A stretch of DNA of 32,655 nt from Rhizorhapis sp. SPR117 (GTDB lineage: Bacteria > Pseudomonadota > Alphaproteobacteria > Sphingomonadales > Sphingomonadaceae), in the NCBI RefSeq assembly GCF_021742065.1, contig NZ_JAKKIE010000044.1, forward strand, positions 1 through 32,655. Direction: 5' to 3'. Of this stretch, positions 7,462 through 17,516 are shown in pieces. A model generated the notes under the pieces. It searched no databases, was not told the origin of the DNA, and was given only the letters and a program-made list of their open reading frames with translations. The translations under genes were made by a program, and so were the position numbers. The first letter of the stretch is position 1. Every line of letters begins with the position of its first letter.

Positions 7462-7935
7462 TTAGCACTTACATTTCGGCTTGGTCCTGCGTTTCGGCGC
7501 GGTTGTGGCGAATTCAGGCGGAGTAAGTTTGCCGTTCGCATCGCCATCGGCGCTTGCGAACCTGTCGGATGTCGTCACCGCCCACTCCTCGAACGACAGC
7601 AGATTATTGCCGTCTGTGTCGAGCTTGCGGAATGCCTTTGTACGACTCGACAGCATTTCCGTTCGGGTGATGATCCCATCCCTGTTGCTGTCATAGCGGT
7701 CGAAACGCTTTTGTTCGCGCGTTTGCGCGGTGGCGCTGGCGGGCATTGGTGGCGGCTTGCCGATCTGGCCGGGTGCAGCAACTGGTAGCTCCTGCGCCCT
7801 TACAACAACTGGTGGAGGCGCAGCCGGAATAATCAGTTCGTCGCCTTGCGCATGACTTTGCCACCAGAACAGACCCGCACCCATAAAAAACAGCGCGCAA
7901 GCCCCGCCCGCTAAAAACCGCCCCGTCCTCGCCAT
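7462..7935 (-). CDS. EF-hand domain protein, membrane-anchored or secreted
   Basis: 157 residues from the ATG at 7935. Residues 1-30 contain a hydrophobic segment (FLAGGACALFFMGAGLFWW) that serves as signal anchor or signal peptide, followed by a proline/alanine-rich linker. Three EF-hand-like loops then follow: DSNRDGIITRTE, DTDGNNLLSFEE and DGDANGKLTPPE, each with Asp at positions 1, 3 or 5, Gly at 6 and acidic residue at 12. This predicts calcium binding in the periplasm. The C-terminus is a Lys/Cys tail, KRRTKPKCKC. Its ATG shares the A with the TGA of the upstream gene (7935), and GGAGGAAAGG sits upstream, so the two genes are translationally coupled. Confidence 0.8.
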   Translation of the reverse strand: MARTGRFLAGGACALFFMGAGLFWWQSHAQGDELIIPAAPPPVVVRAQELPVAAPGQIGKPPPMPASATAQTREQKRFDRYDSNRDGIITRTEMLSSRTKAFRKLDTDGNNLLSFEEWAVTTSDRFASADGDANGKLTPPEFATTAPKRRTKPKCKC

Positions 7936-8603
7936 CACGCTTCGCCTTTCCTCCGCCGCAGGCCCAGCCACAACAGCTGCCTGTATTGCCGCCAGTTCAT
8001 CCGGGCTGGAGCCGTTCGATTGTTTTCCACATCCCGTCGAACCAACCCCGACAATATTTTCAGTGGTGCAAGCGTATCAGGCCAGCCTCGCACCGGCACA
8101 TCGGCAAGACATTCCCGCGCCAGCGCCACAGAACGCCTCGCCATGTCGCTGTCGCTCACATGCCCGGACAAATCCCACAGCGCCCAACCCATGCCAGCCT
8201 GCGACAGCCAAGGCGGATATGGACCGGAAAGCTGCCCGATTGTCCGATACAGTCCGCCACCACGATGTTCGGCAAAGCGGACAAGCTGCCAGTCGCTCAA
8301 AGGCAGCGGCTCCAAAAGAACCTCCCACCCTTCGATCGCCTCCAACAATCCGGCGGCACCGGCATTGGGAAGCACCCTCGCACGCAAAGCATCCATCAGG
8401 GGATCGCCAACGCCTGCCGCCTCTTTCTCACCCGAAAGCGCCTCGCGCCACCAAGCAAAGCGGATTTGACCGAGCATGGGTTCATAGGTCGAACGCACGA
8501 TTTCCGCCATCCGCATATCGAACGCCCATAATATTTGCTGCTCCTCCCGCATTTTTTTTGGGGCGTAAGCGGTCAGCAGGCGCTGCAAGGGTGGAATTTC
8601 CAT
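7935..8603 (-). CDS. Squalene/phytoene synthase-like protein, NDUFAF6 type
   Basis: 222 residues from the ATG at 8603. The fold signature is the segment LWAFDMRMAEIVRSTYEP followed by GQIRFAWWREAL (about 25-58), and VRFAEHRGGGLYRTIGQLSG in the middle, as in the alphaproteobacterial branch of the squalene/phytoene synthase superfamily. The Asp-rich DxxxD motifs that bind prenyl diphosphate in true synthases are not evident: the first reads DMRMAE, and I find no NxxRD-like second motif. It therefore more likely resembles NDUFAF6, the non-catalytic complex I assembly factor of mitochondria. A GTG five codons upstream (8618) is an alternative start; AGGTGA favours the ATG. Coupled to the EF-hand gene downstream. 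Confidence 0.72.
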   Translation of the reverse strand: MEIPPLQRLLTAYAPKKMREEQQILWAFDMRMAEIVRSTYEPMLGQIRFAWWREALSGEKEAAGVGDPLMDALRARVLPNAGAAGLLEAIEGWEVLLEPLPLSDWQLVRFAEHRGGGLYRTIGQLSGPYPPWLSQAGMGWALWDLSGHVSDSDMARRSVALARECLADVPVRGWPDTLAPLKILSGLVRRDVENNRTAPARMNWRQYRQLLWLGLRRRKGEA

Positions 8604-8775
8604 AATGAAGTCAGTCACCTGCCGGAAAATCCCGCACTCCGCAAAGAGGAAATGATTAACGCGCTGTTATCCATAAGCATACGCCACCAGCTAACCATTC
8701 GCAGTGCATAAGGAAAGCGGGACTATGCCCTGGGTGGGGGCAATACGCGCAACGCGCATTGGATTGAGGCAGTCT

Positions 8776-10830
8776 ATGACCACGGACACGGGGGTTTCAA
8801 AGGGATTTCTGGCGCGCTTGCTGCGCAACCAGGCGGGTAATACGCTGGCGATCGTGGCGGCGGCGATTTTTCCCATGCTTGGACTGATCGGCGGCGGCAT
8901 CGATATGAGCCGCATCTACCTTGTCAAGGCGCGCATGCAGCAGGCCTGTGACGCTGGCGCGCTGGCTGGCCGCAAACAAATGGGCGGCGGTTCATGGACC
9001 GCAAACAGCAACAAGGCAAATGCAGCCGCAGTCAACATGTTCAACGCCAATTTTGCCGCGAATTCCTACGGTACTACGGGCGGCACACCCGCCTTTGTTG
9101 AAAGTTCGGGCAAGGTCACGGGTACAGTGTCGGCACAGGTGCCAATGACCGTGATGAAAATATTTGGTCAAGAGACGCGGACGATCAGCATTACATGCGA
9201 TGCAGAAATGCGTATTCCCAACACGGATGTCATGTTCGTGCTAGACGTCACCGGATCGATGGCGCAAACTAATACAGGCGACACCGACACCAAAATCAAT
9301 GGCCTGAAAAAGGCCGTGAAGTGCTTTTACGAAGCACTAGCGAAAATTGACATCAGCAATGCCGACTGCGGCAGCACGCCCAGCGGCGGCAACAGTGCGT
9401 CGGTGCAATTGCGATTTGGCTTTGTGCCCTATGCAACCAATGTCAACGTCGGCCATTTGCTGCACAACGACTGGATGGCCGACCAATGGACCTACCAGTC
9501 GCGCGAAGCCCAACTTACACTGCAGGATGTCGTTACCGGCTACGCTCAGGGCACCCCCACGGTCCACGATACCGACGAAAGCAACAATAGTGACTGGTCG
9601 AGCTATGGCTCATATGACGGCAACACCTTTTATGGCGTAAAGAGCAAGGACGCCTGCGACGATCTAGCGTCCGAGCAGCCCCAATATGTCAGCAACGGTG
9701 CCGAAAGTGCGCCCCGCGATGAAGGCAGCTGGAACAGCGGCGGCAACTTGATCGTCCGATGGTATACGGACCAACCGGCTGATCGCTATCAATATCGCAG
9801 GGATTCCTATTCGAAAAAAACCGATATCTGCGTTCTGGAACGCCGCCACCGCAACACCACCATCACCCGCGAATATCGCCGCACCGACACGCCCACTTAC
9901 GGGCAGGAATATGCATTCAGCAACTGGATCTACAAGCCTGTGGCGTGGACCATCAGCAGCCTGAAAAATGGCGGCAGCAGCTGGAACAGCACCGTTACGC
10001 TCCCCATCGGTTCGGATGGAAGCAACACGACGCTCACCTGGGATGGATGCATTGAAGAGCGGCAGACCTGGCGGAATACCGACGGGAGTCCATCGGACGA
10101 TTACAGTCCGATCCCCGCATCTGCGCACGACCTCAACATTGATTTGGTACCCACGACCGGCGATCCGGCAACACAATGGGGACCAGCCTTCCCCTATGCC
10201 GTTTGGGGACGCGAATCCTCCGGCAGCAAATCCTACGCCAATGTCACAACTTCCAGCAACAGCATGGACCGCAACTGGAGTTATAGCTGCCCGACAGCCT
10301 CCAGCAATTTGACGGAATATTCAACCTCGACCGCCTTCCGCGATTATGTCGATGGCTTGTCCACAGGCGGCAATACCTATCATGACATTGGCTTGCTTTG
10401 GGGCGCGCGTCTGATGTCGCCCACGGGCCTGTTCGCGAGTGATAACGCCTTCACGCCCGAAGGCGGCCAAATCGAACGCCACATGATCTTCATGACCGAC
10501 GGCGATACGGTGACGAGCACCACCAATTTGGCGGCCTACGGACTGTCATGGTGGGATCGCAGGCAGACAGATACCAGCTATGCGCCCACCACCACTTTGC
10601 TGGATGCGACCGTGAACGCACGAACCGAATCCCTGTGTACAGCCATCAAGAACAAGAACATCACACTGTGGGTCATTTCCTTCGGCAGCGGCGTCAGTTC
10701 ATCCGCTCAGACGCGCCTGCAGAATTGCGCTTCTTCCGGCCGTTTCTACTCGGCGGCGGACAGCGCCGCGCTGATTGCCAATTTCCAGTCGATCGCCAAT
10801 GAAATTTCTCAGTTGAGACTGACCAAATGA
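8776..10830 (+). CDS. TadG-like pilus assembly protein with von Willebrand factor A domain
   Basis: 684 residues from the ATG at 8776. Residues about 12-60 form the TadG N-terminal membrane segment (RNQAGNTLAIVAAAIFPMLG, then GGGIDMSRIYLVKARMQQAC). A VWA domain starts around residue 155 with the MIDAS motif DVTGSM, is interrupted by a long Ser/Thr/Asn/Tyr-rich extracytoplasmic region, and resumes near the end (MIFMTDGDT, LWVISFGSGVS). The closing SIANEISQLRLTK is typical of sphingomonad TadG proteins. In tad systems TadG helps anchor or assemble Flp pili. An in-frame ATG at 8725 with AAGGAAAG upstream is a credible alternative start. The stop overlaps the next start by ATGA (10827-10830). No tad ATPase, secretin or flp gene is present in the window. 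Confidence 0.85.
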   Translation: MTTDTGVSKGFLARLLRNQAGNTLAIVAAAIFPMLGLIGGGIDMSRIYLVKARMQQACDAGALAGRKQMGGGSWTANSNKANAAAVNMFNANFAANSYGTTGGTPAFVESSGKVTGTVSAQVPMTVMKIFGQETRTISITCDAEMRIPNTDVMFVLDVTGSMAQTNTGDTDTKINGLKKAVKCFYEALAKIDISNADCGSTPSGGNSASVQLRFGFVPYATNVNVGHLLHNDWMADQWTYQSREAQLTLQDVVTGYAQGTPTVHDTDESNNSDWSSYGSYDGNTFYGVKSKDACDDLASEQPQYVSNGAESAPRDEGSWNSGGNLIVRWYTDQPADRYQYRRDSYSKKTDICVLERRHRNTTITREYRRTDTPTYGQEYAFSNWIYKPVAWTISSLKNGGSSWNSTVTLPIGSDGSNTTLTWDGCIEERQTWRNTDGSPSDDYSPIPASAHDLNIDLVPTTGDPATQWGPAFPYAVWGRESSGSKSYANVTTSSNSMDRNWSYSCPTASSNLTEYSTSTAFRDYVDGLSTGGNTYHDIGLLWGARLMSPTGLFASDNAFTPEGGQIERHMIFMTDGDTVTSTTNLAAYGLSWWDRRQTDTSYAPTTTLLDATVNARTESLCTAIKNKNITLWVISFGSGVSSSAQTRLQNCASSGRFYSAADSAALIANFQSIANEISQLRLTK

Positions 10831-11444
10831 TACAGGCTCCTACAATGTGCCAGCGTTTCGCAAAGGACCAGAGCGGCATAACCGCCACTGAGTTCGGGCT
10901 GATTGCGCCGGTGTTCATATTATTGCTGATGGGCACGCTCGATATGGGGCACACGCTTTACATGCAAAGCGTGCTGCAGGGTGTGGTTCAGAAGACGGCG
11001 CGCGATGCGACGCTGGAATCGAGCAGCGAAGCCGCCAAGCAGGCTGAACTCGACGCAATGGTAACGAACAATGTGCTGAACCTTGCCAAGAACGCGACGG
11101 TCACCATTTCCCGCCGTTATTTCAAGGACTTTACCAAAGCAGCGCAATCCGTGGCCGAACCATTTACCGATACTAACGGCAACGGAATATGCGACGCCGG
11201 TGAACCCTATCAGGATAATAACAACAACAGCAGTTGGGACAAGGATGGCGGCGATGCGGGTCAGGGCGGCGCAAAGGATGCTGTGCTCTATACGGCCGAT
11301 GTTTCCTATCCTCGCCTGTTCCCGATGCATGGGCTGATGGGGCTACCTGCAACTGCGGAGGTCCAGGCAACCACCGTACTGGCGAACCAGCCTTATGGCG
11401 ACCAGGCGCAATATGGTGCCGCTACACTAAGGAATTGCGCATGA
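10827..11444 (+). CDS. TadE-family pseudopilin-like protein with Asp/Asn-rich Ca-binding-like insert
   Basis: 205 residues. The N-terminus has a type IV prepilin-like site SGITATEFGLIAPVFILL, with glutamate five residues after the glycine, as in TadE proteins processed by the prepilin peptidase TadV. One membrane helix follows. Around residues 113-145 is an acidic repeat, DTNGNGICDAGEPYQDNNNN then SSWDKDGGD, that looks like a dockerin/thrombospondin-3-type calcium loop. The rest is extracytoplasmic. ATGA overlaps link it to the TadG-like gene upstream and to the next TadE/F-like gene downstream, implying equimolar translation-coupled expression. Exact role in pilus assembly is inferred from family. 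Confidence 0.85.
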   Translation: MIQAPTMCQRFAKDQSGITATEFGLIAPVFILLLMGTLDMGHTLYMQSVLQGVVQKTARDATLESSSEAAKQAELDAMVTNNVLNLAKNATVTISRRYFKDFTKAAQSVAEPFTDTNGNGICDAGEPYQDNNNNSSWDKDGGDAGQGGAKDAVLYTADVSYPRLFPMHGLMGLPATAEVQATTVLANQPYGDQAQYGAATLRNCA

Positions 11445-12121
11445 CGGCGGCTATCGTTCCAGCCTGGGCAAGGCGTTTCACCACTTCCCTGGGCGCATGC
11501 CGCAGCGGCGTTGCGATGGTTGAATTTGCACTATGCCTGCCATTCGTCGTCACCTTCGCAATGTCGGGTGTGGAACTGACCAATTTCACGACAACCAAAA
11601 TGCGGATGAGCCAAATAGCTTTGCACGTGGCTGATAACGCCTCACGCATTGGCACAGGTACATTGCTCTCCAGCAAACAGATCAGCGAAGCACAGATCAA
11701 TGACCTGCTCACTGGCGCTGGACTGCAGGCGGGTCAGCTTGATCTTTATACCAATGGTCGCGTTATACTCACCAGCCTGGAGCCCGTCGCCAATCCCAAC
11801 ACGACAAGCGAGTTCAAGATTCGCTGGCAGCGCTGCAGGGGCGCAAAAAACTGGCCGTCCAGTTATGGGGACCAAGGCGATACGGATCTGGACGGCATTA
11901 CAGCGAACGGGCAACTCATCACCGCCCCGGATGACGGAGCGGTGATGTTCGTGGAAGTGTCCTATACATATCAGCCTTTGGTCACGTCGGTATTCGTGCC
12001 CAAGACCGAAATTGTCGAGATTGGCGCAATGACTGTGCGCGACGCCCGTGACATGGCCGGTCCCACAGGTGGCGTCGGCATCTACAACGCCGAAAATGTT
12101 ACTGCATCCACCTGCGCCTGA
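11441..12121 (+). CDS. TadE/TadF-like pilus assembly protein
   Basis: 226 residues from the ATG at 11441. The motif SGVAMVEFALCLPFVVTFAM (about residues 21-42) is a type IV prepilin-like segment with Glu five residues after Gly, followed by ELTNFTTTKMRMSQIALHVADNASR, characteristic of TadE/TadF pseudopilins. The C-terminal 150 residues are predicted extracytoplasmic and end in a cysteine. Two cysteines (QRCRGAK and STCA) could pair. AAGGAA lies upstream of the ATG, and the ATGA overlap with the previous stop fixes the start. This is the last gene of the trio; it converges on pdhB across a 25-bp inverted repeat. Confidence 0.82.
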   Translation: MTAAIVPAWARRFTTSLGACRSGVAMVEFALCLPFVVTFAMSGVELTNFTTTKMRMSQIALHVADNASRIGTGTLLSSKQISEAQINDLLTGAGLQAGQLDLYTNGRVILTSLEPVANPNTTSEFKIRWQRCRGAKNWPSSYGDQGDTDLDGITANGQLITAPDDGAVMFVEVSYTYQPLVTSVFVPKTEIVEIGAMTVRDARDMAGPTGGVGIYNAENVTASTCA

Positions 12122-12123
12122 AT

Positions 12124-12201
12124 GTACCCCGGCGAGGGCCGGGGTCCAAGGCAACAGGACGCCCCGCTCGCGGCTCTGGACCCCGGCCTTCGCCGGGGTA
12201 C
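12124..12201. repeat. 25-bp inverted repeat, dispersed-palindrome type, at convergent gene ends
   Basis: Arms 12124-12148 and 12177-12201 are complementary at 24 of 25 positions (one G-T pair), with 28 nt between. The core is ACCCCGGCGAAGGCCGGGGT. It starts two bases after the stop of the TadE/F-like gene and ends five bases before the stop of pdhB, so it probably terminates or protects transcripts from both sides. The same core is, from memory, very common between genes in sphingomonads. Confidence 0.75.
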
Positions 12202-12206
12202 GAACC

Positions 12207-13601
12207 CTACCGGTAACAGACCTTCTTCACCGCCTCGATAACCTTGGCGCTGTTGACGATGGCCAGTTTTTCCAGATTGGCGGCATAGGGTAATGGCACG
12301 TCCTCGTTCGTTACGCGCATCACCGGGGCGTCGAGCCAGTCGAAGCCTTCCTCCATGCAGATGGCGGAAATTTCGCTGGAGATCGAGCAACCCGACCAGC
12401 CTTCTTCCACCACCACCATGCGGTTGGTCTTTTTCAGGCTTTCCAGCACCGTTTCCTTGTCGAGCGGGCGCAATGTGCGCAGGTCGATGACTTCCGCGTC
12501 GATGCCATCGCCTGCCAGCTTCTCGGCGGCTTCGAGCGCAAGGCCGACACCGATGGAATAGCTGACCAGCGTCACGTCCTTGCCCGGCTTCACGATCCGC
12601 GCCTTGCCAATCGGCAGGACATGATCGTCAAGCTTGGGCACTTCAAAGGTGCGGCCGTAAAGCAGCTCGTTTTCCAGGAACACGACAGGGTCCTGACTAC
12701 GGATCGCGGCTTTCAGCAAGCCCTTTGCATCCGATGCATCATAGGGCGAAATGACGACCAGACCGGGAACGGCGGCATACCAGGGAGCGTAGTTCTGGCT
12801 ATGCTGCGCGCCGACGCGGGACGCCGCGCCGTTTGGACCGCGAAAGACAATGGGGCAGCGCATCTGACCACCCGACATATAATTGGTCTTGGCTGCCGAA
12901 TTGATGATGTGATCGATCGCCTGCATGGCGAAATTGAACGTCATGAACTCGATCACCGGGCGCAAACCACCCATGGCCGCGCCTGTCCCGACACCGGCAA
13001 AACCATATTCGGTGATCGGCGTGTCAATGACGCGCTTGTCCCCAAATTCTTCGAGCAGGCCCTGCGTCACCTTGTACGCGCCCTGATATTCAGCGACTTC
13101 CTCGCCCATCACAAAAACGCGATCATCGGCGCGCATTTCCTCCGCCATCGCATCGCGTAACGCTTCACGAACGGTCTGGGTAACGAACTCCGTGCCTTCG
13201 GGAATATTCGGGTCGGCCACGCTTGCCCGTGTTTTGGTCACAAGTTGGGCCGTGCCCGTCTCCGCCTTCTTCGGCGCTTCCTCGGCGGGCACAGCCTTCG
13301 CCTCGGCCTTTGGAGTTTCGGCCGGGGCCGGAGCGTCAACAGGTGCTTCGCTCTCGCCGTCCTCGCCCGATATGGTGGCGATAACCGTTCCGACCTTCAC
13401 ATTATCCGTACCTTCGGGCACCAATATCTTCGAAATCACGCCTTCGTCGATCGATTCGAATTCCATCGTCGCCTTGTCGGTTTCGATTTCCGCCAATATA
13501 TCGCCAGAGGATATCTCATCCCCTTCCTTCACCAGCCATTTGGCCAGCGTGCCTTCTTCCATCGTGGGCGAGAGTGCCGGCATTTTCAGTTCTATTGCCA
13601 T
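12207..13601 (-). CDS. pdhB: Pyruvate dehydrogenase E1 component, beta subunit with N-terminal lipoyl domain
   Basis: 464 residues. Residues 1-80 are a biotinyl/lipoyl domain with the lipoylated lysine in [10 protein letters not shown] Pro/Ala/Glu-rich linker (about 83-125) joins it to the transketolase pyrimidine domain ([57 protein letters not shown]) and the C-terminal transketolase domain ([14 protein letters not shown]). With PdhA it forms E1, decarboxylating pyruvate with ThDP and transferring acetyl groups to lipoate for acetyl-CoA synthesis. A lipoyl domain fused to E1-beta is characteristic of alphaproteobacteria. The ATG at 13601 overlaps the TGA of pdhA by one base, and GGAG lies nine bases upstream, so the two are coupled. 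Confidence 0.96.
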   Translation of the reverse strand: MAIELKMPALSPTMEEGTLAKWLVKEGDEISSGDILAEIETDKATMEFESIDEGVISKILVPEGTDNVKVGTVIATISGEDGESEAPVDAPAPAETPKAEAKAVPAEEAPKKAETGTAQLVTKTRASVADPNIPEGTEFVTQTVREALRDAMAEEMRADDRVFVMGEEVAEYQGAYKVTQGLLEEFGDKRVIDTPITEYGFAGVGTGAAMGGLRPVIEFMTFNFAMQAIDHIINSAAKTNYMSGGQMRCPIVFRGPNGAASRVGAQHSQNYAPWYAAVPGLVVISPYDASDAKGLLKAAIRSQDPVVFLENELLYGRTFEVPKLDDHVLPIGKARIVKPGKDVTLVSYSIGVGLALEAAEKLAGDGIDAEVIDLRTLRPLDKETVLESLKKTNRMVVVEEGWSGCSISSEISAICMEEGFDWLDAPVMRVTNEDVPLPYAANLEKLAIVNSAKVIEAVKKVCYR

Positions 13602-14677
13602 CAATATTGCTCCACCAGCACTTCGGTATAGAGTTCGGAGGGGTCGGGTTCAGGTGAGCTTTCGCCAAAATCCGCCGCGTCAGCCACGATCTTGCGGATT
13701 TCCTTTTCCAGCGCTTTCAGTTCCTCGTCGGAAACGCCAGCCTCATTCAGCGCTGGTTTCAGCCCTTCGATGGGATCGGATTTGTCGCGCATCGACTGCA
13801 CTTCTTCACGCGAGCGGTATTTCGCCGGATCGGACATGGAATGGCCGCGATAACGATAGGTCTTGAGCTCCAGCAATACCGGCCCCTTGCCCGCGCGCAC
13901 CCATTTCAGCGCCGATTCGGCCGCGCCGCGCACGGCAAGCACATCCATGCCGTTCACCTGGATGCCCGGAATGCGAAAGCTTTCACCGCGCCGGTAAAGC
14001 TGATCTTCCGCCGATGAACGGTTGACCGAGGTGCCCATGGCATACTGGTTGTTCTCGATCACGAAAATGATCGGGAGCTTCCACAGCTCCGCCATGTTGA
14101 AGCTCTCATAGACCTGGCCCTGATTGGCCGCCCCGTCACCGAAATAGGCGACGCAGACACCGCCATCGTCCTTGTACTTGTGCGAAAAGCCGAGGCCCGT
14201 ACCAAGCGACACCTGCGCGCCGACGATGCCATGGCCGCCATAAAAGCCATGTTCGACCGAGAACATGTGCATCGATCCGCCCTTGCCTTTTGAAATACCG
14301 GCTCCACGCCCGGTAAGCTCAGCCATGATGAGTTTGGGGTCTATGCCATAGGCCAGCATATGACCGTGATCGCGATAGCCGGTGATGACGCTGTCCTTGC
14401 CGACCGTGAGCGAAGACTGAAGCCCCACCGCAACGGCTTCCTGTCCGATATAAAGGTGACAAAAACCACCAATCAGCCCCAAGCCGTATAGCTGACCCGC
14501 TTTTTCCTCGAAACGACGGATAAGCAACATCTGCCGATAAAATTCGAGCAGTTCCTCCTTGCTTGCCTTGTAATCTATCGGATCGTCAGGTCGTTCGCGG
14601 TTGGGTATCGCGGGGGAAGCGGTTTTCCTGGCCGGAGCCCGGCCTTTGGTTGTTCGCGGGGATGAAGCTTTGGCCAA
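13601..14677 (-). CDS. pdhA: Pyruvate dehydrogenase E1 component, alpha subunit
   Basis: 358 residues. After a Lys/Ala/Pro-rich extension of about 35 residues come [43 protein letters not shown] and the thiamine-diphosphate/Mg motif [20 protein letters not shown] with the closing [30 protein letters not shown] is the phosphorylation-loop-like region of E1-alpha. It forms the E1 heterotetramer with PdhB. The start is TTG at 14677: GAGGA sits seven bases upstream and no in-frame ATG occurs before residue 51. The nearby ATG (at GATGAGGATTAATCC on the minus strand) is out of frame. Confidence 0.95.
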   Translation of the reverse strand: MAKASSPRTTKGRAPARKTASPAIPNRERPDDPIDYKASKEELLEFYRQMLLIRRFEEKAGQLYGLGLIGGFCHLYIGQEAVAVGLQSSLTVGKDSVITGYRDHGHMLAYGIDPKLIMAELTGRGAGISKGKGGSMHMFSVEHGFYGGHGIVGAQVSLGTGLGFSHKYKDDGGVCVAYFGDGAANQGQVYESFNMAELWKLPIIFVIENNQYAMGTSVNRSSAEDQLYRRGESFRIPGIQVNGMDVLAVRGAAESALKWVRAGKGPVLLELKTYRYRGHSMSDPAKYRSREEVQSMRDKSDPIEGLKPALNEAGVSDEELKALEKEIRKIVADAADFGESSPEPDPSELYTEVLVEQY

Positions 14678-14968
14678 GGATTAATCCTCATTTTATCTTT
14701 CGTGGGGAGGTCTTCCCTATATGAGCAGAACCCATGGCAATGCAATGTTTTCGGTCCTAGCGGCGGGGCTAATTTCAGCATTTGACGCGACTGTTTCAAG
14801 CGTAACCAAATAGGTGGCCAGCTGGCGCACTAATTACACTTGGACAGAAATTGCCCTATTTATAATCACGCGATATTCGCGCGGCAATTTCGGGAAATAT
14901 TATTACGATTCTACGGAGAAATTTAACTGATATTGACCCATGCCCAAAATGGCTTGGGACTGAAGCGA

Positions 14969-15280
14969 TTACCGCAGAGGGACGATCACCTCGTCCGGGT
15001 GGCCAACATTAAGCTCTCGACGGACCAGTTCATCCACCATATCCGGGTCGGCATGGCGTGGATCGAGAAGCTCGACCCGATTCTTTAAGCGATCGCGCTC
15101 CGCCTTTACCGTTGCCAGTTCGTGTCGCCGATGCTCCAACGCGCGACTATAATCGCCCCACGCCAGAATACCGTTGGCACCAAGCACTGCATAACCAGCG
15201 AACAAGGCCAACAGAACAATGGCGAGTGCCGGCCCGAAAGCGGACATCAATAAGGATCGAAGTTTTGCGATCTGCGCCAT
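14969..15280 (-). CDS. FtsB/DivIC-like septum formation initiator protein
   Basis: 103 residues from the ATG at 15280. A short cytosolic start, one transmembrane helix (about 15-35, AIVLLALFAGYAVLGANG) and a periplasmic coiled coil (ALEHRRHELATVKAERDRLK) then a conserved DPDMVDELVRRELNVGHPDE segment fit the FtsB/DivIC family. These proteins form the FtsB-FtsL-FtsQ subcomplex that activates septal peptidoglycan synthesis. The position between eno and pdhA is the usual one in alphaproteobacteria. A TTG two codons upstream is possible; neither start has a clear ribosome-binding site. The 291 bp to pdhA holds no gene that I can support. Confidence 0.85.
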   Translation of the reverse strand: MAQIAKLRSLLMSAFGPALAIVLLALFAGYAVLGANGILAWGDYSRALEHRRHELATVKAERDRLKNRVELLDPRHADPDMVDELVRRELNVGHPDEVIVPLR

Positions 15281-15344
15281 ATGCAACTAGAATCACAGGA
15301 TGCAAAAGCTTGCAAGTCCTTTATGACGAACCGGGCAATATAGT

Positions 15345-16637
<1,293 letters not shown>

Positions 16638-16780
16638 TTATGCGGATGATATGCGCGGCGGCTTAACCAGCGAACGCCGTGATGGCAATGCCGACATACC
16701 CCTTGCGTGCGCAATTTGCGATTTTCCGGTCTCGCCGGATATTCCTTTTATACCAATTTGTCTGTTATAATTGCGCAAAC

Positions 16781-16805
16781 GGAACTAGTCATTCATCCAC
16801 GGGTT
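16781..16805 (+). promoter_or_regulatory. Candidate EcfG-type stress promoter of the H1-like operon
   Basis: GGAAC at 16781-16785 is followed after 16 nt by GGTT at 16802-16805, one base off the CGTT consensus of EcfG promoters. It lies about 53 bp upstream of the first gene of a four-gene operon of stress-protein character. Confidence 0.45.
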
Positions 16806-16857
16806 AGATTCCAAAAGGCGCCGACACGTCGCCCCCGGTTCACGGAAAGGATTCAAC

Positions 16858-17475
16858 ATGGCTGACACCTCGACTCCAAAGACGCCACGCAAAACTGGGA
16901 CCCGTCGCACAGCGGCGGCGACTTCCCCTGCCAAGGCTGCACCCGCCAAAACAGTGCGGGCCAAGATTGCTCCAAAAGCGGCAGCGGCAAAATCCGCTGC
17001 TACGGCCAAAACCAAAGCGACACGGAAAGTAGTGACAGCCAAGGTGACAAGCACCGCGAAGCGCAAGGAGCAAGCGGTCAATACGTTAAAAAGTTCAGCC
17101 GAAAAGCTTCGTGGACAGGCTGAAACGTTTAAGACACAAGCCACCAAGTCCGCCCGCTCGGCCGCCGTTACGGGCAAGAACAAGGCGGGTTCAGCGATGC
17201 AGAGCCTGTCGAAGCTGATCGGAGATACGGCCAACGGTGTCGATGAAAAGCTGGGTAGCCAATACGGTGATTACGCCCGCTATGCCGCAGAAGCCATCGC
17301 TGGCGCTGCGACGGCGCTCGACAAGAAAGACATTGACGAGCTGGTCACCGATGCCCGCGAATTCGTTCGCAAAAGTCCCGCCGTTGCCATCGGCACTGCG
17401 GCGATCGTCGGCTTTGTCCTGATGCGCCTTGCCAAATCCGCCAAACCTTCTGAACCCGAAACCGAAGAGGCGTAA
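16858..17475 (+). CDS. Histone-H1-like, Lys/Ala-rich protein with DUF883-like C-terminal membrane segment
   Basis: 205 residues. Residues 1-70 are a disordered Lys/Ala/Thr/Pro-rich tail resembling eukaryotic histone H1 C-termini (repeats of the KAAPAK and AKTKATRK type), suited to binding DNA or other polyanions. Residues 71-150 are helical and basic. Near 176-196 AVAIGTAAIVGFVLMRLAKS is a membrane segment like the C-terminus of YqjD/ElaB (DUF883) proteins, which tether ribosomes to the membrane. So the protein could link nucleoid or ribosomes to the inner membrane; this is inference. AAAGGA precedes the ATG, and a near-EcfG promoter is 53 bp upstream. It opens a run of four genes with overlapping or near ends. 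Confidence 0.75.
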   Translation: MADTSTPKTPRKTGTRRTAAATSPAKAAPAKTVRAKIAPKAAAAKSAATAKTKATRKVVTAKVTSTAKRKEQAVNTLKSSAEKLRGQAETFKTQATKSARSAAVTGKNKAGSAMQSLSKLIGDTANGVDEKLGSQYGDYARYAAEAIAGAATALDKKDIDELVTDAREFVRKSPAVAIGTAAIVGFVLMRLAKSAKPSEPETEEA

Positions 17476-17516
17476 TCCAGCTATTTGGGCTTCCAGCCAG
17501 ATCAGGGTGATGAGAT

